The notes under the pieces were generated by a model that made no database searches, was not told where the DNA came from, and was given only the letters and a program-made list of their open reading frames with translations. Shown here one piece after another: positions 33,550-42,888 of a stretch of 57,060 bases of DNA. A program made the position numbers and the translations under genes. Position 1 is the first letter of the stretch. Each line of letters begins with the position of its first letter. The DNA comes from a bacterium (Candidatus Blackallbacteria) CG13_big_fil_rev_8_21_14_2_50_49_14 (GTDB taxonomy: Bacteria > Cyanobacteriota > Sericytochromatia > UBA7694): the NCBI GenBank assembly GCA_002783405.1, contig PFGG01000020.1:1-57060 (forward strand). The letters run 5' to 3'.

Positions 33550-34914
33550 TTAGAGCTTTTCTGCTTTTTTGGGGTTAATCTGAACCTTTGAGCCTGGTTT
33601 AAAGGCTGTTTCTAGCTCAGAAACAATCTCATCACCGGCTTTCAAGCCTTGAAGAATTTCAGCCTCATCATCATTTTTAAGCCCCACCTTGACCGTCTGT
33701 AAAACCAAGCGCTCCGCTTCGATTTTAAACACCTGCCACTGCTCATCCTGTTTAAACAAAGCCCGCTCAGGCACAACAAGAACCCGCTCTTTTTCTGCAG
33801 TAATAATTTTCACGTCCACACGCGTACCAGGGTATAAATGCAGTGCAGCAGGCGGGGCACTGACAATGACTTTGATCCGCTGCTGCTCAACCCCCAACGC
33901 TGAAAGTTTGGTAAAACCAGCAGGATAGATCCGCGCCACTTTGCCCAGCACCTGCTGATCCTGCAAGGCCTTGCCAGAGATCTCGACCTTTTGACCCGGT
34001 TTGACCTGGTGAATTTCTTCTGAAAGAATATCCACTTCGATTTCTAAGGAATTGAGGTCTCCCAGCTTCAAGATCGGGCTGCCGGCCGGCAAGACAGTGG
34101 CATCACGGCTTTGCACCTCAAGCACAGGCCCTGAAACAGGGGCGGTGATCACGGTTTTGCCCCATTCATCCTGTTTCTGGCGCAACTGCGCATTGACTTG
34201 CTCTCGCTGGGCCTGATACACGCCACGCAGATACTCCGGGTCTTGCAGAGTCTGTTTTAAGCGCTGTGCTTGCAATTCAGCCACACGCAAAGCCTGATGC
34301 GCTTTTTTTTCTTCTAAAAGCGCCTGCTGGGCCTGTTTGCGCATGACCAAAACCTGTTTGCGCACGTCTTCAAGCTGGGCCAAGGTGAGGGTCCCCTCGC
34401 GATAAAGCGTCTCCTGCCGGTTCAAATGGCGTTCCAACTGTGCCAATTCAGCTTCCTGGGCTTCACGTTGACGTTGACTCTGGCTGCGCTGCAAACGGGC
34501 CTGTTCGATCTGGGCCTGGGCCACAGCCAATTCAGAGGACTTCGGCTTTTGGCTTTGAATCCCTTGTGTCTGGGCCGATATTTCAGCCAGACGCGAACGC
34601 AAACCCGCAATCTCAAGACTGCGCCCCAAACGGTTAAGAGCGATTAAAACCTGTCCCTTTTCAACCCAGTCGCCTTCTCGCCAGGGCAAACGGGAAAGTT
34701 CTCCCGCGACAGGCAAATTCACAGTATATTCACGTGCCAGACGGGTTTTCCCCTCTTCAAGAATAAACTGGCGCACCCGCCCCAGCTTGACCTGAATGCT
34801 CTCAACGTTCTGGATCGGCTCCCTCAGAGAAACAAAAGCAACACCCACCAGCCCTATCCCAAGGGCCAAAATCCACCATTTTTTCTTGAGTTGGCTCAAG
34901 ATCTGCTTGAACAT
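33550..34914 (-). CDS. HlyD/MacA-type membrane fusion protein
   Basis: A 454-residue protein: one N-terminal membrane anchor (KKKWWILALGIGLVGVAFVSL), biotinyl-lipoyl halves (GELSRLPWREGDWVEKGQVL and VITAPVSGPVLEVQSRDATV) flanking a long coiled coil (about 90-225), then beta-barrel domains ending in PERALFKQDEQWQVFKI. It bridges the inner-membrane permease to an outer-membrane channel. Starts two bases after the permease stop. Third gene of an ATPase-permease-fusion operon typical of MacAB/DevBCA-like export; no TolC-like gene is in the window. Confidence 0.92.
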   Translation of the reverse strand: MFKQILSQLKKKWWILALGIGLVGVAFVSLREPIQNVESIQVKLGRVRQFILEEGKTRLAREYTVNLPVAGELSRLPWREGDWVEKGQVLIALNRLGRSLEIAGLRSRLAEISAQTQGIQSQKPKSSELAVAQAQIEQARLQRSQSQRQREAQEAELAQLERHLNRQETLYREGTLTLAQLEDVRKQVLVMRKQAQQALLEEKKAHQALRVAELQAQRLKQTLQDPEYLRGVYQAQREQVNAQLRQKQDEWGKTVITAPVSGPVLEVQSRDATVLPAGSPILKLGDLNSLEIEVDILSEEIHQVKPGQKVEISGKALQDQQVLGKVARIYPAGFTKLSALGVEQQRIKVIVSAPPAALHLYPGTRVDVKIITAEKERVLVVPERALFKQDEQWQVFKIEAERLVLQTVKVGLKNDDEAEILQGLKAGDEIVSELETAFKPGSKVQINPKKAEKL

Positions 34915-34916
34915 AT

Positions 34917-37289
34917 TTACTCCCGAGATTTTAACGCCTCAACCATATCCAGAGAGGCAATCCGCTTACGAGACAGCCAATTGCTGACTAAAACATAGCC
35001 TAAAATGGTCAGGGCACTGATCCAATAGGTTTTATTGCTGAGGTAAAAGGGAAACCGGTAAACATCTGTGACGTAGGCCTGGGTAATGGCCATGCACATC
35101 CAGGTCCCCACAGGCAACCCCAACAATAAGCCGAATAAAGACAGGAACAGATTTTCATTGAAAACAATCCGCCCGACTTCTTGAGTAGTGTACCCCAAAA
35201 CACGTAAGGAGGCCATTTCACGACTGCGTTCAGTGATATTAATCGCCGTAGAATTATAGATCACAGCGACCGCAATGATCCCCGCAAAGAGGGTCAGAAA
35301 AAAATTCGAAATGCCCATGGATTCCCCCATGGTTTTATTAAAATTGTCGAGTGAATCCGATTTTATTTCTACAGCTGCCACAGCGGGCAAATCCTTGATC
35401 TTGGCGCTGACCTCAGCCTGAGAGCCAGGATCAATCTGCAAAAGCAGGGCATTGAGCGCATAAGCTTCCCCCAATAAATGGCTGAGCGTTTCCAGTTGCA
35501 TATAGGCTCCTGCCCCCAAAAACTGGGTCACGATTTTTTCTACCACAACTTTTTTTTCACGGGTCACCCGGCCAAAAAGTGGTTTGAGCGTCACCGTATC
35601 CCCCACCTTCAATCCCAAACGGTTGGCCTCAATATCCATCAGGGTGAGGCCCTTTTTTCCCAGTTCTACGGGTTGGGCCTGGGCATCGAGCAGACGAAAG
35701 AGCCGGTGAGTCTCAGGCAGGCCCGTAATCAGCATCTCTTTACGTTTCCAACCTTGGCGCAACTCGAAGGGATAGAGCAATAGCGGCTCAGCCCTGCGCA
35801 CATGGGGCAGGCGTTGCGCCTCGAACAAAGCCTCTTTGCCTCTTTCAAGATACAGGGTCAAACGAATATCTTCCCTTTGCACCAATTCAAACTGGTGGTG
35901 TATCAAAAAACCCATCGCATCACTGGAGAAATACCCCATGATTACAATCGCAGTTGAAAGCATGACCCCCAAGACAGTAAAGCCAGACCGCATGGGATAA
36001 CGTGCCATATTGCGAAAAATCATTTTATTGGTAAAACTCAGACGCTGCCACAGCCTGGGAAAATACTCCAAAAACATGCGTTTGGCTGAACGAGGCGGGC
36101 TGTCGCGCATCGCAATGGCGGGTGAAATTTTAACCACCCCGCGTACCACCGTTAAGGCGCTGAGCAAGCCACAGGCAATGCTGATGGCCTGCGCACGCAA
36201 AAACAGGTCAGGATAAAATTGATATTTCAAAATGGGAAAGCTGAAATAATCCACATAAATGGTAATCATGCCCCGCCCCATCCATTGCCCCAAGACATAC
36301 CCCAAAAGCCCACCGATTAAGCCCACCAGCCCCGCAAAGCGCACATAATGCATGGCCACTTCAAAATTGGTATAGCCATAGGCTTTGAGCAGGCCGATCT
36401 GCATCTGTTCGCGGCGCACCATACGGGTTAAAAGAATCACCAAAATCAAGGCTGCAATGATCAAAAAGATCGTAGGCGTTACGCTGCTGGAAACCTTCAG
36501 CCCCTCCAATTCACTCTGCAAATACCAGTTGGAGAGCTGATCCTTGCGCTGGATCTTGGCATAAACCCCATAGGGCTTGAGCAGGTCTTCGGCCTTGTCC
36601 AGCAAAAGTTTTAAACGTGAGGGTTCAAAGACTTCGCCCACAATTTCATTGACTGCCCCCTTCATATCGAGGTGGCTTTCAGCCCAGGCTTCCTGAACCC
36701 AGACAATCGCGAATTTGCGTGGATTGGGCAACATTTCCTGGGCATTGCGAATCGTATACACATATTCAGGGGATTGGGCTGCGCCCACAATTTTCAGGCT
36801 TTGGCGCCGCCCATTGACATTGACGGTGATCCGATCGCCGGGTTTGAGCTGATTGGCCGTCAGAAAGCGGTCATTGACCAAACATTCATCAATTCCACTG
36901 GCCGAAAAATAGCGCCCATTCATCAGATGCAAGCCATCAATCACCCGTTCATGACGAAGCGGAAACGAGGTAATCCGCGCGATTTTGGTCTCATTTTGAC
37001 CGGCCACTGTCAGATTCACATCTTTGACAATTCTTCCCCGCACAGCCCTGACACCGGCTAGATCTGCAAGTTTAAACACAGCCGAAAGCGGAGCTTTTTC
37101 AAGTTGAATACTAAAATCATGAAAACGGTAACTGGCATAATAGCTGTCACGGGTTAAAACCAAATTGCGATAACAGGCGAAAAAAGCAACAAAAATGGCA
37201 ATGCCACAGGTAATCACAGCCGTCACCGCAGCGACCTGGCCTTTGCTTTGCCAGAGATCCCGGCGCAGCTTATGGTAGAGAACGGGCAT
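34917..37289 (-). CDS. FtsX-family ABC transporter permease (double FtsX)
   Basis: A 790-residue permease: N-terminal TM, a long periplasmic MacB-type domain, three TMs of the first FtsX module near 270-390, a second set of N-terminal TM plus periplasmic domain from 420, and a final FtsX module at the C-terminus (LFAGIIAVAVIYNSTAINITERSREMASLRVLGYTTQEVG is the FtsX cytoplasmic loop region). It uses mechanotransmission rather than substrate passage through the membrane. ATG 37289 shares its A with the TAA stop of the ATPase gene (TAATG), so they are co-translated. Substrate unknown: drugs, lipoproteins or glycolipids are all known for relatives. Confidence 0.9.
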   Translation of the reverse strand: MPVLYHKLRRDLWQSKGQVAAVTAVITCGIAIFVAFFACYRNLVLTRDSYYASYRFHDFSIQLEKAPLSAVFKLADLAGVRAVRGRIVKDVNLTVAGQNETKIARITSFPLRHERVIDGLHLMNGRYFSASGIDECLVNDRFLTANQLKPGDRITVNVNGRRQSLKIVGAAQSPEYVYTIRNAQEMLPNPRKFAIVWVQEAWAESHLDMKGAVNEIVGEVFEPSRLKLLLDKAEDLLKPYGVYAKIQRKDQLSNWYLQSELEGLKVSSSVTPTIFLIIAALILVILLTRMVRREQMQIGLLKAYGYTNFEVAMHYVRFAGLVGLIGGLLGYVLGQWMGRGMITIYVDYFSFPILKYQFYPDLFLRAQAISIACGLLSALTVVRGVVKISPAIAMRDSPPRSAKRMFLEYFPRLWQRLSFTNKMIFRNMARYPMRSGFTVLGVMLSTAIVIMGYFSSDAMGFLIHHQFELVQREDIRLTLYLERGKEALFEAQRLPHVRRAEPLLLYPFELRQGWKRKEMLITGLPETHRLFRLLDAQAQPVELGKKGLTLMDIEANRLGLKVGDTVTLKPLFGRVTREKKVVVEKIVTQFLGAGAYMQLETLSHLLGEAYALNALLLQIDPGSQAEVSAKIKDLPAVAAVEIKSDSLDNFNKTMGESMGISNFFLTLFAGIIAVAVIYNSTAINITERSREMASLRVLGYTTQEVGRIVFNENLFLSLFGLLLGLPVGTWMCMAITQAYVTDVYRFPFYLSNKTYWISALTILGYVLVSNWLSRKRIASLDMVEALKSRE

Positions 37290-38008
37290 TACCAGAATAC
37301 CTGATCTGCTGTTACGGGTTCCGGGTTGATCTGAATATCCTGAACTTCCCCATCACGCATATGAATCACACGGTTTGCCATGGCGGCAATGCCTGCATTG
37401 TGGGTAATCAAAACCAGAGTAGTACCGGTTTTGCGGTTGATCTCCTGCAAAAAATGCAGCACAGTTTTGCCCGTCTGATAATCCAAGGCTCCCGTCGGTT
37501 CATCACAGAGCAAGACCTCAGGCTGTTTGGCGGTGGCCCGCGCAATCGCAACCCGTTGTTGCTGCCCCCCTGAAAGTTGGCCCGGAAAATGATCGGCCCG
37601 ATCATCAAGCCCCACCAAACGCAACATTTCAAGAGGCTGGGCAGGATGCTCGACAATCTCAGTCGCCATTTCAACATTTTCAAGAGCCGTCAGATTGGGA
37701 ATCAGGTTATAAAACTGAAAAACAAAACCAATATGATTGCGGCGGTAACGGGTCAGGGCTTTTTCTGTCGCAGAAGAAAGATCCTCGCCCTTAAACCAGA
37801 CCGTTCCAGAGGTGGGAGTATCCATCCCTCCCACAATATTGAGCAGCGTCGATTTGCCTGAGCCACTGGCACCCAAAATCACCAAGAGTTCATGGGGATA
37901 AATTTCAAGCGAAACATCTCGCAAGGCATGAACTGTGACTTCGCCCATAACATAGGATTTGCTCAGATGCTCGATTTTAAACAGCGGCTCAGCGAGTTGT
38001 TCAGGCAT
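37289..38008 (-). CDS. ABC transporter ATP-binding protein (MacB/LolD type)
   Basis: A 239-residue ATPase with Walker [11 protein letters not shown]-loop [15 protein letters not shown], signature LSGGQQQR, Walker [13 protein letters not shown] and switch-loop His in ITHN. This is the LolD/MacB ATPase subfamily that drives FtsX permeases. First gene of the three-gene export operon. Confidence 0.95.
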   Translation of the reverse strand: MPEQLAEPLFKIEHLSKSYVMGEVTVHALRDVSLEIYPHELLVILGASGSGKSTLLNIVGGMDTPTSGTVWFKGEDLSSATEKALTRYRRNHIGFVFQFYNLIPNLTALENVEMATEIVEHPAQPLEMLRLVGLDDRADHFPGQLSGGQQQRVAIARATAKQPEVLLCDEPTGALDYQTGKTVLHFLQEINRKTGTTLVLITHNAGIAAMANRVIHMRDGEVQDIQINPEPVTADQVFW

Positions 38009-38350
38009 TAAAACCGGGCCTGAGAAAAGATTTCAGCCCAAAGCTGCAAAACAAAAAAACATGCTGTTGAATACTGAACATGAAGGCCACAACCCAATCA
38101 AGAAAACGGGATCTTTATCTATCTTATTCCCCCCCTAGAATAAATGAGACCCCATGGCTTGTCAAACAAGAGACAAGCTCAGGTTTGCCCCTGACACAAG
38201 CCCAAACAGATCTTCAGAATAGGCAGGCCGGTTTGCCAAAAAAGCAGTTCCAAATCAGAAACCAGCCATTGAAACTTGGTTTTCAGCAATTTTTCGATCA
38301 CAGATAGAGGCCAAACAATCGGGCAAGATAAAAGCTGGAGGAAACGCGTC
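38009..38350. other. intergenic region between efflux operon and NCS2-like permease
   Basis: About 340 bases between divergent genes, so promoters for both should lie here; I see no clear -35/-10 pair. GCTTGTC (38157-38163) and GACAAGC (38172-38178) form a 7-bp inverted repeat with an 8-base spacer, a possible operator or hairpin. Frames in it (38080-38307) show no protein features. No purine-riboswitch core is visible. Confidence 0.35.
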
Positions 38351-39958
38351 ATGAACACAACACAAAGCTATAAATGGGCCACTTGGGGCGATCTCAACGC
38401 TTTTTGGGCCCTGATGCTGGACAATGTCACCAATCTTGTGCTTTTTACCAGCATTCTCGGAGGCGTTTTTGGCTTCCCCGTTAATTTTATTTTTACAAAA
38501 ATGATTCCTGGCACCTGTCTGGGGGTCATGATTGGCGATTTGGTCTATTCCTGGCTCGCGATTAAACTGGCCAAAGAAACAGGCAACGACAAAGTAACAG
38601 CCATGCCCCTGGGGCTCGATACCCCTTCAACGATTGGCATGGCTTTTGCAGTCCTCGGCCCCGCCTATCTGGCCACGGGTAAAAATGCTGAGCTTACCTG
38701 GTATATCGGCATGTCCGTGATGGTCTTTATGGGCATTCTCAAACTGATCTTTTCTTTTATTGGCGGTTGGGTTCAACGCGTGGTTCCCCAAGCCGGTCTC
38801 TTGGGCTCTTTGGCAGGCATTGGCATTGCCTTGCTGGGATTTTTACCGCTGGTGGATATCTTCAAAATGCCGATCGTAGGTTTGGTCGCCCTGGGCATCG
38901 TACTCTGTGCCGTTGTAGCCCGTTTGCCCATGCCCAAAGGCATTCCAGGCATTTTCGCAGCGGTGGCAATCGGCACCTTGCTTTACTATCTTACCGGCCC
39001 CAGTGGTTTGCTCGGTCTGGCAGAATTCAAAACCCCACAACTGGCCATGCATCTTGCTCTGCCAATTCCTTCATTGGGTTTTCTTTGGGGTTTTAAAGAC
39101 GCCATTCCTTACCTGCCTATTGCTTTGCCCTTTGGTATTTTAACGGTCGTAGGCGGCATCAACGTCACCGAAAGCGCCCGCCTGGCAGGTGACCATTTCA
39201 ATACCCGCACGATCCTCTTAACCGAAGCGATTGCCACTTTGGTCGCTGGGATTTTTGGCGGCATGGCCCAGTCCACCCCCTATATCGGCCACCCGGCTTA
39301 TAAAGCAATGGGGGCACGAGCAGCCTATACGCTGGCCACAGGTCTGTTTATCGGAATCGGTGGCATCTTGGGCTATACCTCTTCAGTCGTCGATCTGATT
39401 CCCGCGCCGGCGGTTGCCGGGATTTTGATTTTCGTCGGTCTCGAAATTGTTGCCCAGGCCTTTGAGGTCTGCCCCCACCGCCATTATGCTGCAATTGGTC
39501 TGGCCATGTTGCCTACCGTTGCCAACCTGGCCATGATTCAGGTAGACAACCTGCAAGGGCAAACCATGGGCGCGCTGATGGGTTTGCCCGGTGTGGCCGA
39601 GATTCTCAAAGCCCACCCCCTGCATCTGCCGCATGAGATGGAAACTTCGCTTCAGGCCATTCATGTACTGGGTCACGGTTTTATTCTAACGGGCATGCTC
39701 TGGGGAGCCTTTCTGGCCTTCTTGATTGATCGCCAAATGAACAAAGCCATGTTGATTTTGGGTGTCACTGCGCTCTTGACCTTCTTTGGCGTGATCCATT
39801 CAGTTGTGCCGGATGGGAGTGTCTATTTGCCCTGGCAAACCGGCTCTACCCTGCCCTATTATCTGACCGTGGCCTATCTTCTAATTGCCGCTTGGGTCTG
39901 GTTTTTAACCCTGACCCTGCCCAAACACGAGTTAGAGCCGATCGGTGAAGGCCAGTAA
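38351..39958 (+). CDS. NCS2-like (xanthine/uracil permease-type) membrane transporter
   Basis: A 535-residue protein with about 14 hydrophobic segments. The layout follows nucleobase-cation symporter-2 proteins (FWALMLDNVTNLVLFTSILG, TAMPLGLDTPSTIGMAFAVL, GGINVTESARLAGDHFNTR, GGMAQSTPYIGHPAYKAMGA), the latter being the conserved helix-10 and helix-3 style motifs, although this subgroup is closer to uncharacterised permeases than to UraA. It likely takes up a purine, pyrimidine or similar anion across the inner membrane. Start ATG 38351 follows GGAGGAAA; an earlier frame start was rejected. A 'nucleobase' substrate is inference. Confidence 0.8.
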   Translation: MNTTQSYKWATWGDLNAFWALMLDNVTNLVLFTSILGGVFGFPVNFIFTKMIPGTCLGVMIGDLVYSWLAIKLAKETGNDKVTAMPLGLDTPSTIGMAFAVLGPAYLATGKNAELTWYIGMSVMVFMGILKLIFSFIGGWVQRVVPQAGLLGSLAGIGIALLGFLPLVDIFKMPIVGLVALGIVLCAVVARLPMPKGIPGIFAAVAIGTLLYYLTGPSGLLGLAEFKTPQLAMHLALPIPSLGFLWGFKDAIPYLPIALPFGILTVVGGINVTESARLAGDHFNTRTILLTEAIATLVAGIFGGMAQSTPYIGHPAYKAMGARAAYTLATGLFIGIGGILGYTSSVVDLIPAPAVAGILIFVGLEIVAQAFEVCPHRHYAAIGLAMLPTVANLAMIQVDNLQGQTMGALMGLPGVAEILKAHPLHLPHEMETSLQAIHVLGHGFILTGMLWGAFLAFLIDRQMNKAMLILGVTALLTFFGVIHSVVPDGSVYLPWQTGSTLPYYLTVAYLLIAAWVWFLTLTLPKHELEPIGEGQ

Positions 39959-40116
39959 CTTGCACAAATCTGACCCGCCAATAGGGCTCACCACTTGAAC
40001 GGCTCAGGCCCAGCCAAGGGTTCTCAGAAACTTCCAAACGAAGCGGTTGAGAGCCTTTGGCTTTTTCCTGTTTTGTTTGGACTGTTTTTTCTGCTCTCTT
40101 TCAAACCAACTTGGGC

Positions 40117-40165
40117 TCAGCAAAGGGAGTGAGCCCTATCAAAAAGCGCTCACTCCCTTTGCTGA
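40117..40165. repeat. 18-bp perfect inverted repeat between convergent genes
   Basis: TCAGCAAAGGGAGTGAGC (40117-40134) and GCTCACTCCCTTTGCTGA (40148-40165) pair fully across a 13-base spacer. It lies between the permease stop (39958) and the nadR stop (40254), two convergent genes, so it could act as a bidirectional transcription barrier; T-runs are weak on both sides. A palindromic repeat element is the alternative. Confidence 0.6.
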
Positions 40166-40253
40166 AAGCTTGCTAAATGACAAGAGCCTGGACCTGCAAA
40201 TCATGGAGTATCTTCAAACCCAGGCAAAAACCCAAGCAAATAGGAAGGCTGGC

Positions 40254-41234
40254 TTATGAAAGCTGCGCAAGGGCTGACAACGCTTTTTGCCAACGCTCAT
40301 GCCAATTTCCAGAAATAACCGTATAGGGCAGTTTTTCCCGCTCTAAGAGCGCCTGACAACGCAGAAAAAAATCTTCGCCACCCGAAGGCAAATAACGAAC
40401 CTCATCAGCCACCCAAGGGACATCTGGCGCGCAGAGCAAGTAATGATCAAATCTCTGCCGGGCCGCTTGGGCCGCAATCGCAGGGTCCTGCTGCTGAAAA
40501 AGCACCTCGTTCCAAATCGTTGTGACCCAGAGCTCAGTATCATAGAAAAGCCAGGCCCGTGCTTTTCGCTCCATGGCCTGCTGTGTCGCCCACTGCCCCC
40601 GCGCAATCTGGGGCATATCCGCCGCACTCGGGCGGGTCTGATGCGCTTCAATCCATGTTCTGGCATATTCAGGTACCCACAGGGTTTGAAAATGCTGCGC
40701 CAACTGGCGAGCCAAGGTGCTCTTTCCTGTAGATTCAGGGCCCATCACAGCAATACGCTTGAGAAACCAGGGCCGAACCACTTCTGGTAAAAAATCCCAA
40801 TTCTGAGCAGGTTGCTCACGAATGGCGGTACCACTGACAGGAAAATTCTCACGCCCGGGATCCACTGGCATATAACGCGCCCCCAAAACCTCTGCCAGTT
40901 TCCAGCCATAGTCTTCCGAGGCAAAGACCCACTCGGGTTTTTGCGGCAAAACCCGTTCCAGACTGGCTTGCCAAATCTTCCAAAAATCAGGGTGTTCATG
41001 CGGGTACTGTGGGTTTTCATCGGTCAGATGCACAATCTGAAGCGCTGGAAAAAGCTGACGTAACCATTGAACGCGAAGCTCACCGGGAATGGGTTCGGCT
41101 TTGAGACTGCCCAAAACCACCGTCAAATTTTCGACACATGCTTGGGCAAATTCAATTAAATAGACATGTCCAGCATGGGGGGGCAGAAATTTACCCAAGA
41201 TCATGCCTGTTTTTCCCTGCAATCCTGAGAGCAT
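40254..41234 (-). CDS. nadR: NadR-type NMN adenylyltransferase/ribosylnicotinamide kinase
   Basis: A 326-residue bifunctional enzyme: a nucleotidyltransferase domain (1-150) with GKFLPPHAGH (HxGH at 20-23) and PVSGTAIRE (ISxTxIR site), then a P-loop kinase from 160 with GPESTGKST (165-173). There is no N-terminal helix-turn-helix, so it is not the Enterobacterial repressor form. It makes NAD from nicotinamide riboside: kinase forms NMN, transferase adds AMP. No salvage transporter (PnuC) is adjacent. Normal length for the two-domain form. Confidence 0.93.
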   Translation of the reverse strand: MLSGLQGKTGMILGKFLPPHAGHVYLIEFAQACVENLTVVLGSLKAEPIPGELRVQWLRQLFPALQIVHLTDENPQYPHEHPDFWKIWQASLERVLPQKPEWVFASEDYGWKLAEVLGARYMPVDPGRENFPVSGTAIREQPAQNWDFLPEVVRPWFLKRIAVMGPESTGKSTLARQLAQHFQTLWVPEYARTWIEAHQTRPSAADMPQIARGQWATQQAMERKARAWLFYDTELWVTTIWNEVLFQQQDPAIAAQAARQRFDHYLLCAPDVPWVADEVRYLPSGGEDFFLRCQALLEREKLPYTVISGNWHERWQKALSALAQLS

Positions 41235-41475
41235 GCTTCACCGGCCTTTTTAAGCCATATTAACATCGAAAACAGACAAAGCAAACCAAATTCAACCCTT
41301 CACTTTCACGGGCATTTACCCTGCGGTTTGTTTCGCAAAACAGAGGTCAATACAAGCTCTCAAGCCCTATGTGACGGTTATTACAAGTAAATTTTACATT
41401 TTATACCCTGGCAGAGAGAGATCAATAGAGTTAAGATAGTAGTAAGAAATAATAAAGTTATTCAGAAGACTTCAG
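41235..41475. other. intergenic region upstream of the DUF1402-like gene
   Basis: About 240 bases between divergent genes. The part near 41380-41470 is AT-rich with TATA-like runs (TTTACATTTTATACCCTGG), a likely promoter area, but I cannot assign hexamers with confidence. No gene seen. Confidence 0.3.
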
Positions 41476-42543
41476 ATGATAAAATTCAACTCAAGAAAGT
41501 TTCTGGCCCAGAGCCTGTTCTTTCTAGCTTTTATGGGTCTGGGTAGTTTTTTCAGTCAAGCGCAAAGCCAAGCCGACGCCCCCCATCTGACAGATCTTCA
41601 AACGAATATCCCTGTGCCCCAAGAAATTCGTCCCTCTATGCACCTCAAGCCCGTTCCCCCTTCTGCCGCGAATTTCAGCCCTGAAGAAATTCAAGAGTTT
41701 CAACGCCGTTATGGCATGCACGCCTCTCAAAACCCTGTCAATCAAGCCATGACCTTGGCAACAGATACCTTGGGCTGGCGCGATCGTCAAGCCTTGGAAA
41801 TCATTCAACATTTTTCGTCTGAAATTCAAGCAACGGGCAAAGAATATCAACTCAATCCGCTGATCCTGGCCGCGATTCTCTTTGACGAAATTCGCCATGA
41901 AAAACCCACCGAAGAAGTCATGACCCAATGGGGGCTGGCCAAAACCTTGGGATTGGCACAGATCAGCCAAAGAGAATTGATCATGCAGGGTTTTTATGAC
42001 GAAGATTTGAAGAGCTTGATTCACTCTGGCCATTTTGATCAGCCCTTAAAAGATTTACAAGGCAAGGGCAAACTTGCGGCAACGAAAGATCTGCGCAAAC
42101 TGAGCGTAGAAGAATTAAAAGTTCACCTCCTGGCCCCTCAAATTTTGGCACTGCTGCCTCAAGAACGGGTTGAAATCGGTCAGAAAGCCTTGCTCTCGCC
42201 TGCTGAGAATATCCGCATTCTGGCCAAACAAATCGTAAGAGTGCGCAAACAGCTTGGTTTACCAACTGATCAAGGCTTCTACCGTTTGAACAATTTCTCT
42301 GAACTTCATGATCTGGCCCGCGTGGTTGTTTTTCACAATGGCAGATTGGATTACGCCCCTAAAATCCTCAGTTATCTCAAGCTTCCCCAACTCGAAATCG
42401 CTCTGAGTGGCTGCTTTCGTCCCAACCCAACAGCTCAGATTCAACCTCTTGAGCCCGCATTTTTAGATACTCAGGAATTCCTTGTCAAATCCTTAGAACG
42501 CTCCGCTACTCCTGGTTTTAATCTTATTGCAGGAATAAAATAA
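41476..42543 (+). CDS. exported protein with DUF1402-like region
   Basis: A 355-residue protein with an N-terminal signal (KFLAQSLFFLAFMGLGSFFSQ then AQSQADA). A central region, NPLILAAILFDEIRHEKPTE followed by GLAKTLGLAQISQREL, recalls DUF1402 and the catalytic-core layout of lytic transglycosylase-like proteins: a Glu after a hydrophobic helix (DEIRH) and a GLAQI turn. That would make it a periplasmic peptidoglycan-binding or -cleaving protein, but this is weak. It is followed by the tRNA cluster. Confidence 0.6.
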   Translation: MIKFNSRKFLAQSLFFLAFMGLGSFFSQAQSQADAPHLTDLQTNIPVPQEIRPSMHLKPVPPSAANFSPEEIQEFQRRYGMHASQNPVNQAMTLATDTLGWRDRQALEIIQHFSSEIQATGKEYQLNPLILAAILFDEIRHEKPTEEVMTQWGLAKTLGLAQISQRELIMQGFYDEDLKSLIHSGHFDQPLKDLQGKGKLAATKDLRKLSVEELKVHLLAPQILALLPQERVEIGQKALLSPAENIRILAKQIVRVRKQLGLPTDQGFYRLNNFSELHDLARVVVFHNGRLDYAPKILSYLKLPQLEIALSGCFRPNPTAQIQPLEPAFLDTQEFLVKSLERSATPGFNLIAGIK

Positions 42544-42615
42544 AAGCTTCAGGCTTCTATCGTCTTGACCGGATTCAGGGCATGGGTAATAATAGTATCT
42601 GCACGTGAACAATGT

Positions 42616-42688
42616 GCGGGAGTAGCTCAGTTGGTAGAGCATCTGCCTTCCAAGCAGAATGTCGCGGGTTCGAGTCCCGTCTCCCGCT
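42616..42688 (+). tRNA. tRNA-Gly (anticodon TCC)
   Basis: GCGGGAG acceptor (42616-42622) pairs with CTCCCGC (42681-42687); D arm GCTCAGTTGGTAGAGC, anticodon stem TCTGC/GCAGA around CTTCCAA, T loop TTCGAGT. CCA is not encoded. Confidence 0.97.
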
Positions 42689-42704
42689 TGTGCAGACCTG
42701 ACAG

Positions 42705-42777
42705 GCGCCTGTAGCTCAGTGGATAGAGCAACGGTCTTCTAAACCGTGGGTCGCAGGTTCGACCCCTGCCAGGCGCG
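42705..42777 (+). tRNA. tRNA-Arg (anticodon TCT)
   Basis: GCGCCTG acceptor (42705-42711) pairs perfectly with CAGGCGC (42770-42776). D arm GCTCAGTGGATAGAGC; anticodon stem ACGGT/ACCGT around CTTCTAA; T loop TTCGACC. CCA is not encoded. Confidence 0.97.
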
Positions 42778-42793
42778 TGCCTCAGCACCTTAT

Positions 42794-42867
42794 GGTGGGT
42801 GTAGCCAAGTGGTTAAGGCTCCGGATTGTGGTTCCGGCATTCGTGGGTTCGATTCCCATCATCCACC
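42794..42867 (+). tRNA. tRNA-His (anticodon GTG)
   Basis: GTGGGTG (42795-42801) pairs with CATCCAC (42860-42866, one G-U), with the extra G-1 at 42794 opposite C73 (42867), the identity mark of tRNA-His. Anticodon stem CCGGA/TCCGG around TTGTGGT; T loop TTCGATT. Confidence 0.97.
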
Positions 42868-42888
42868 CTATCAAAGCGGCGGAACAGC

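Noticed and set aside
38080-38307. 75-codon plus-strand frame upstream of the permease
   Set aside because: No ribosome site, no protein-like pattern, and lies in the leader of a gene with its own GGAGGAAA site.
40047-40259. 70-codon plus-strand frame between permease and nadR
   Set aside because: TTG start without ribosome site; the frame runs through the 18-bp inverted repeat and shows no domain.
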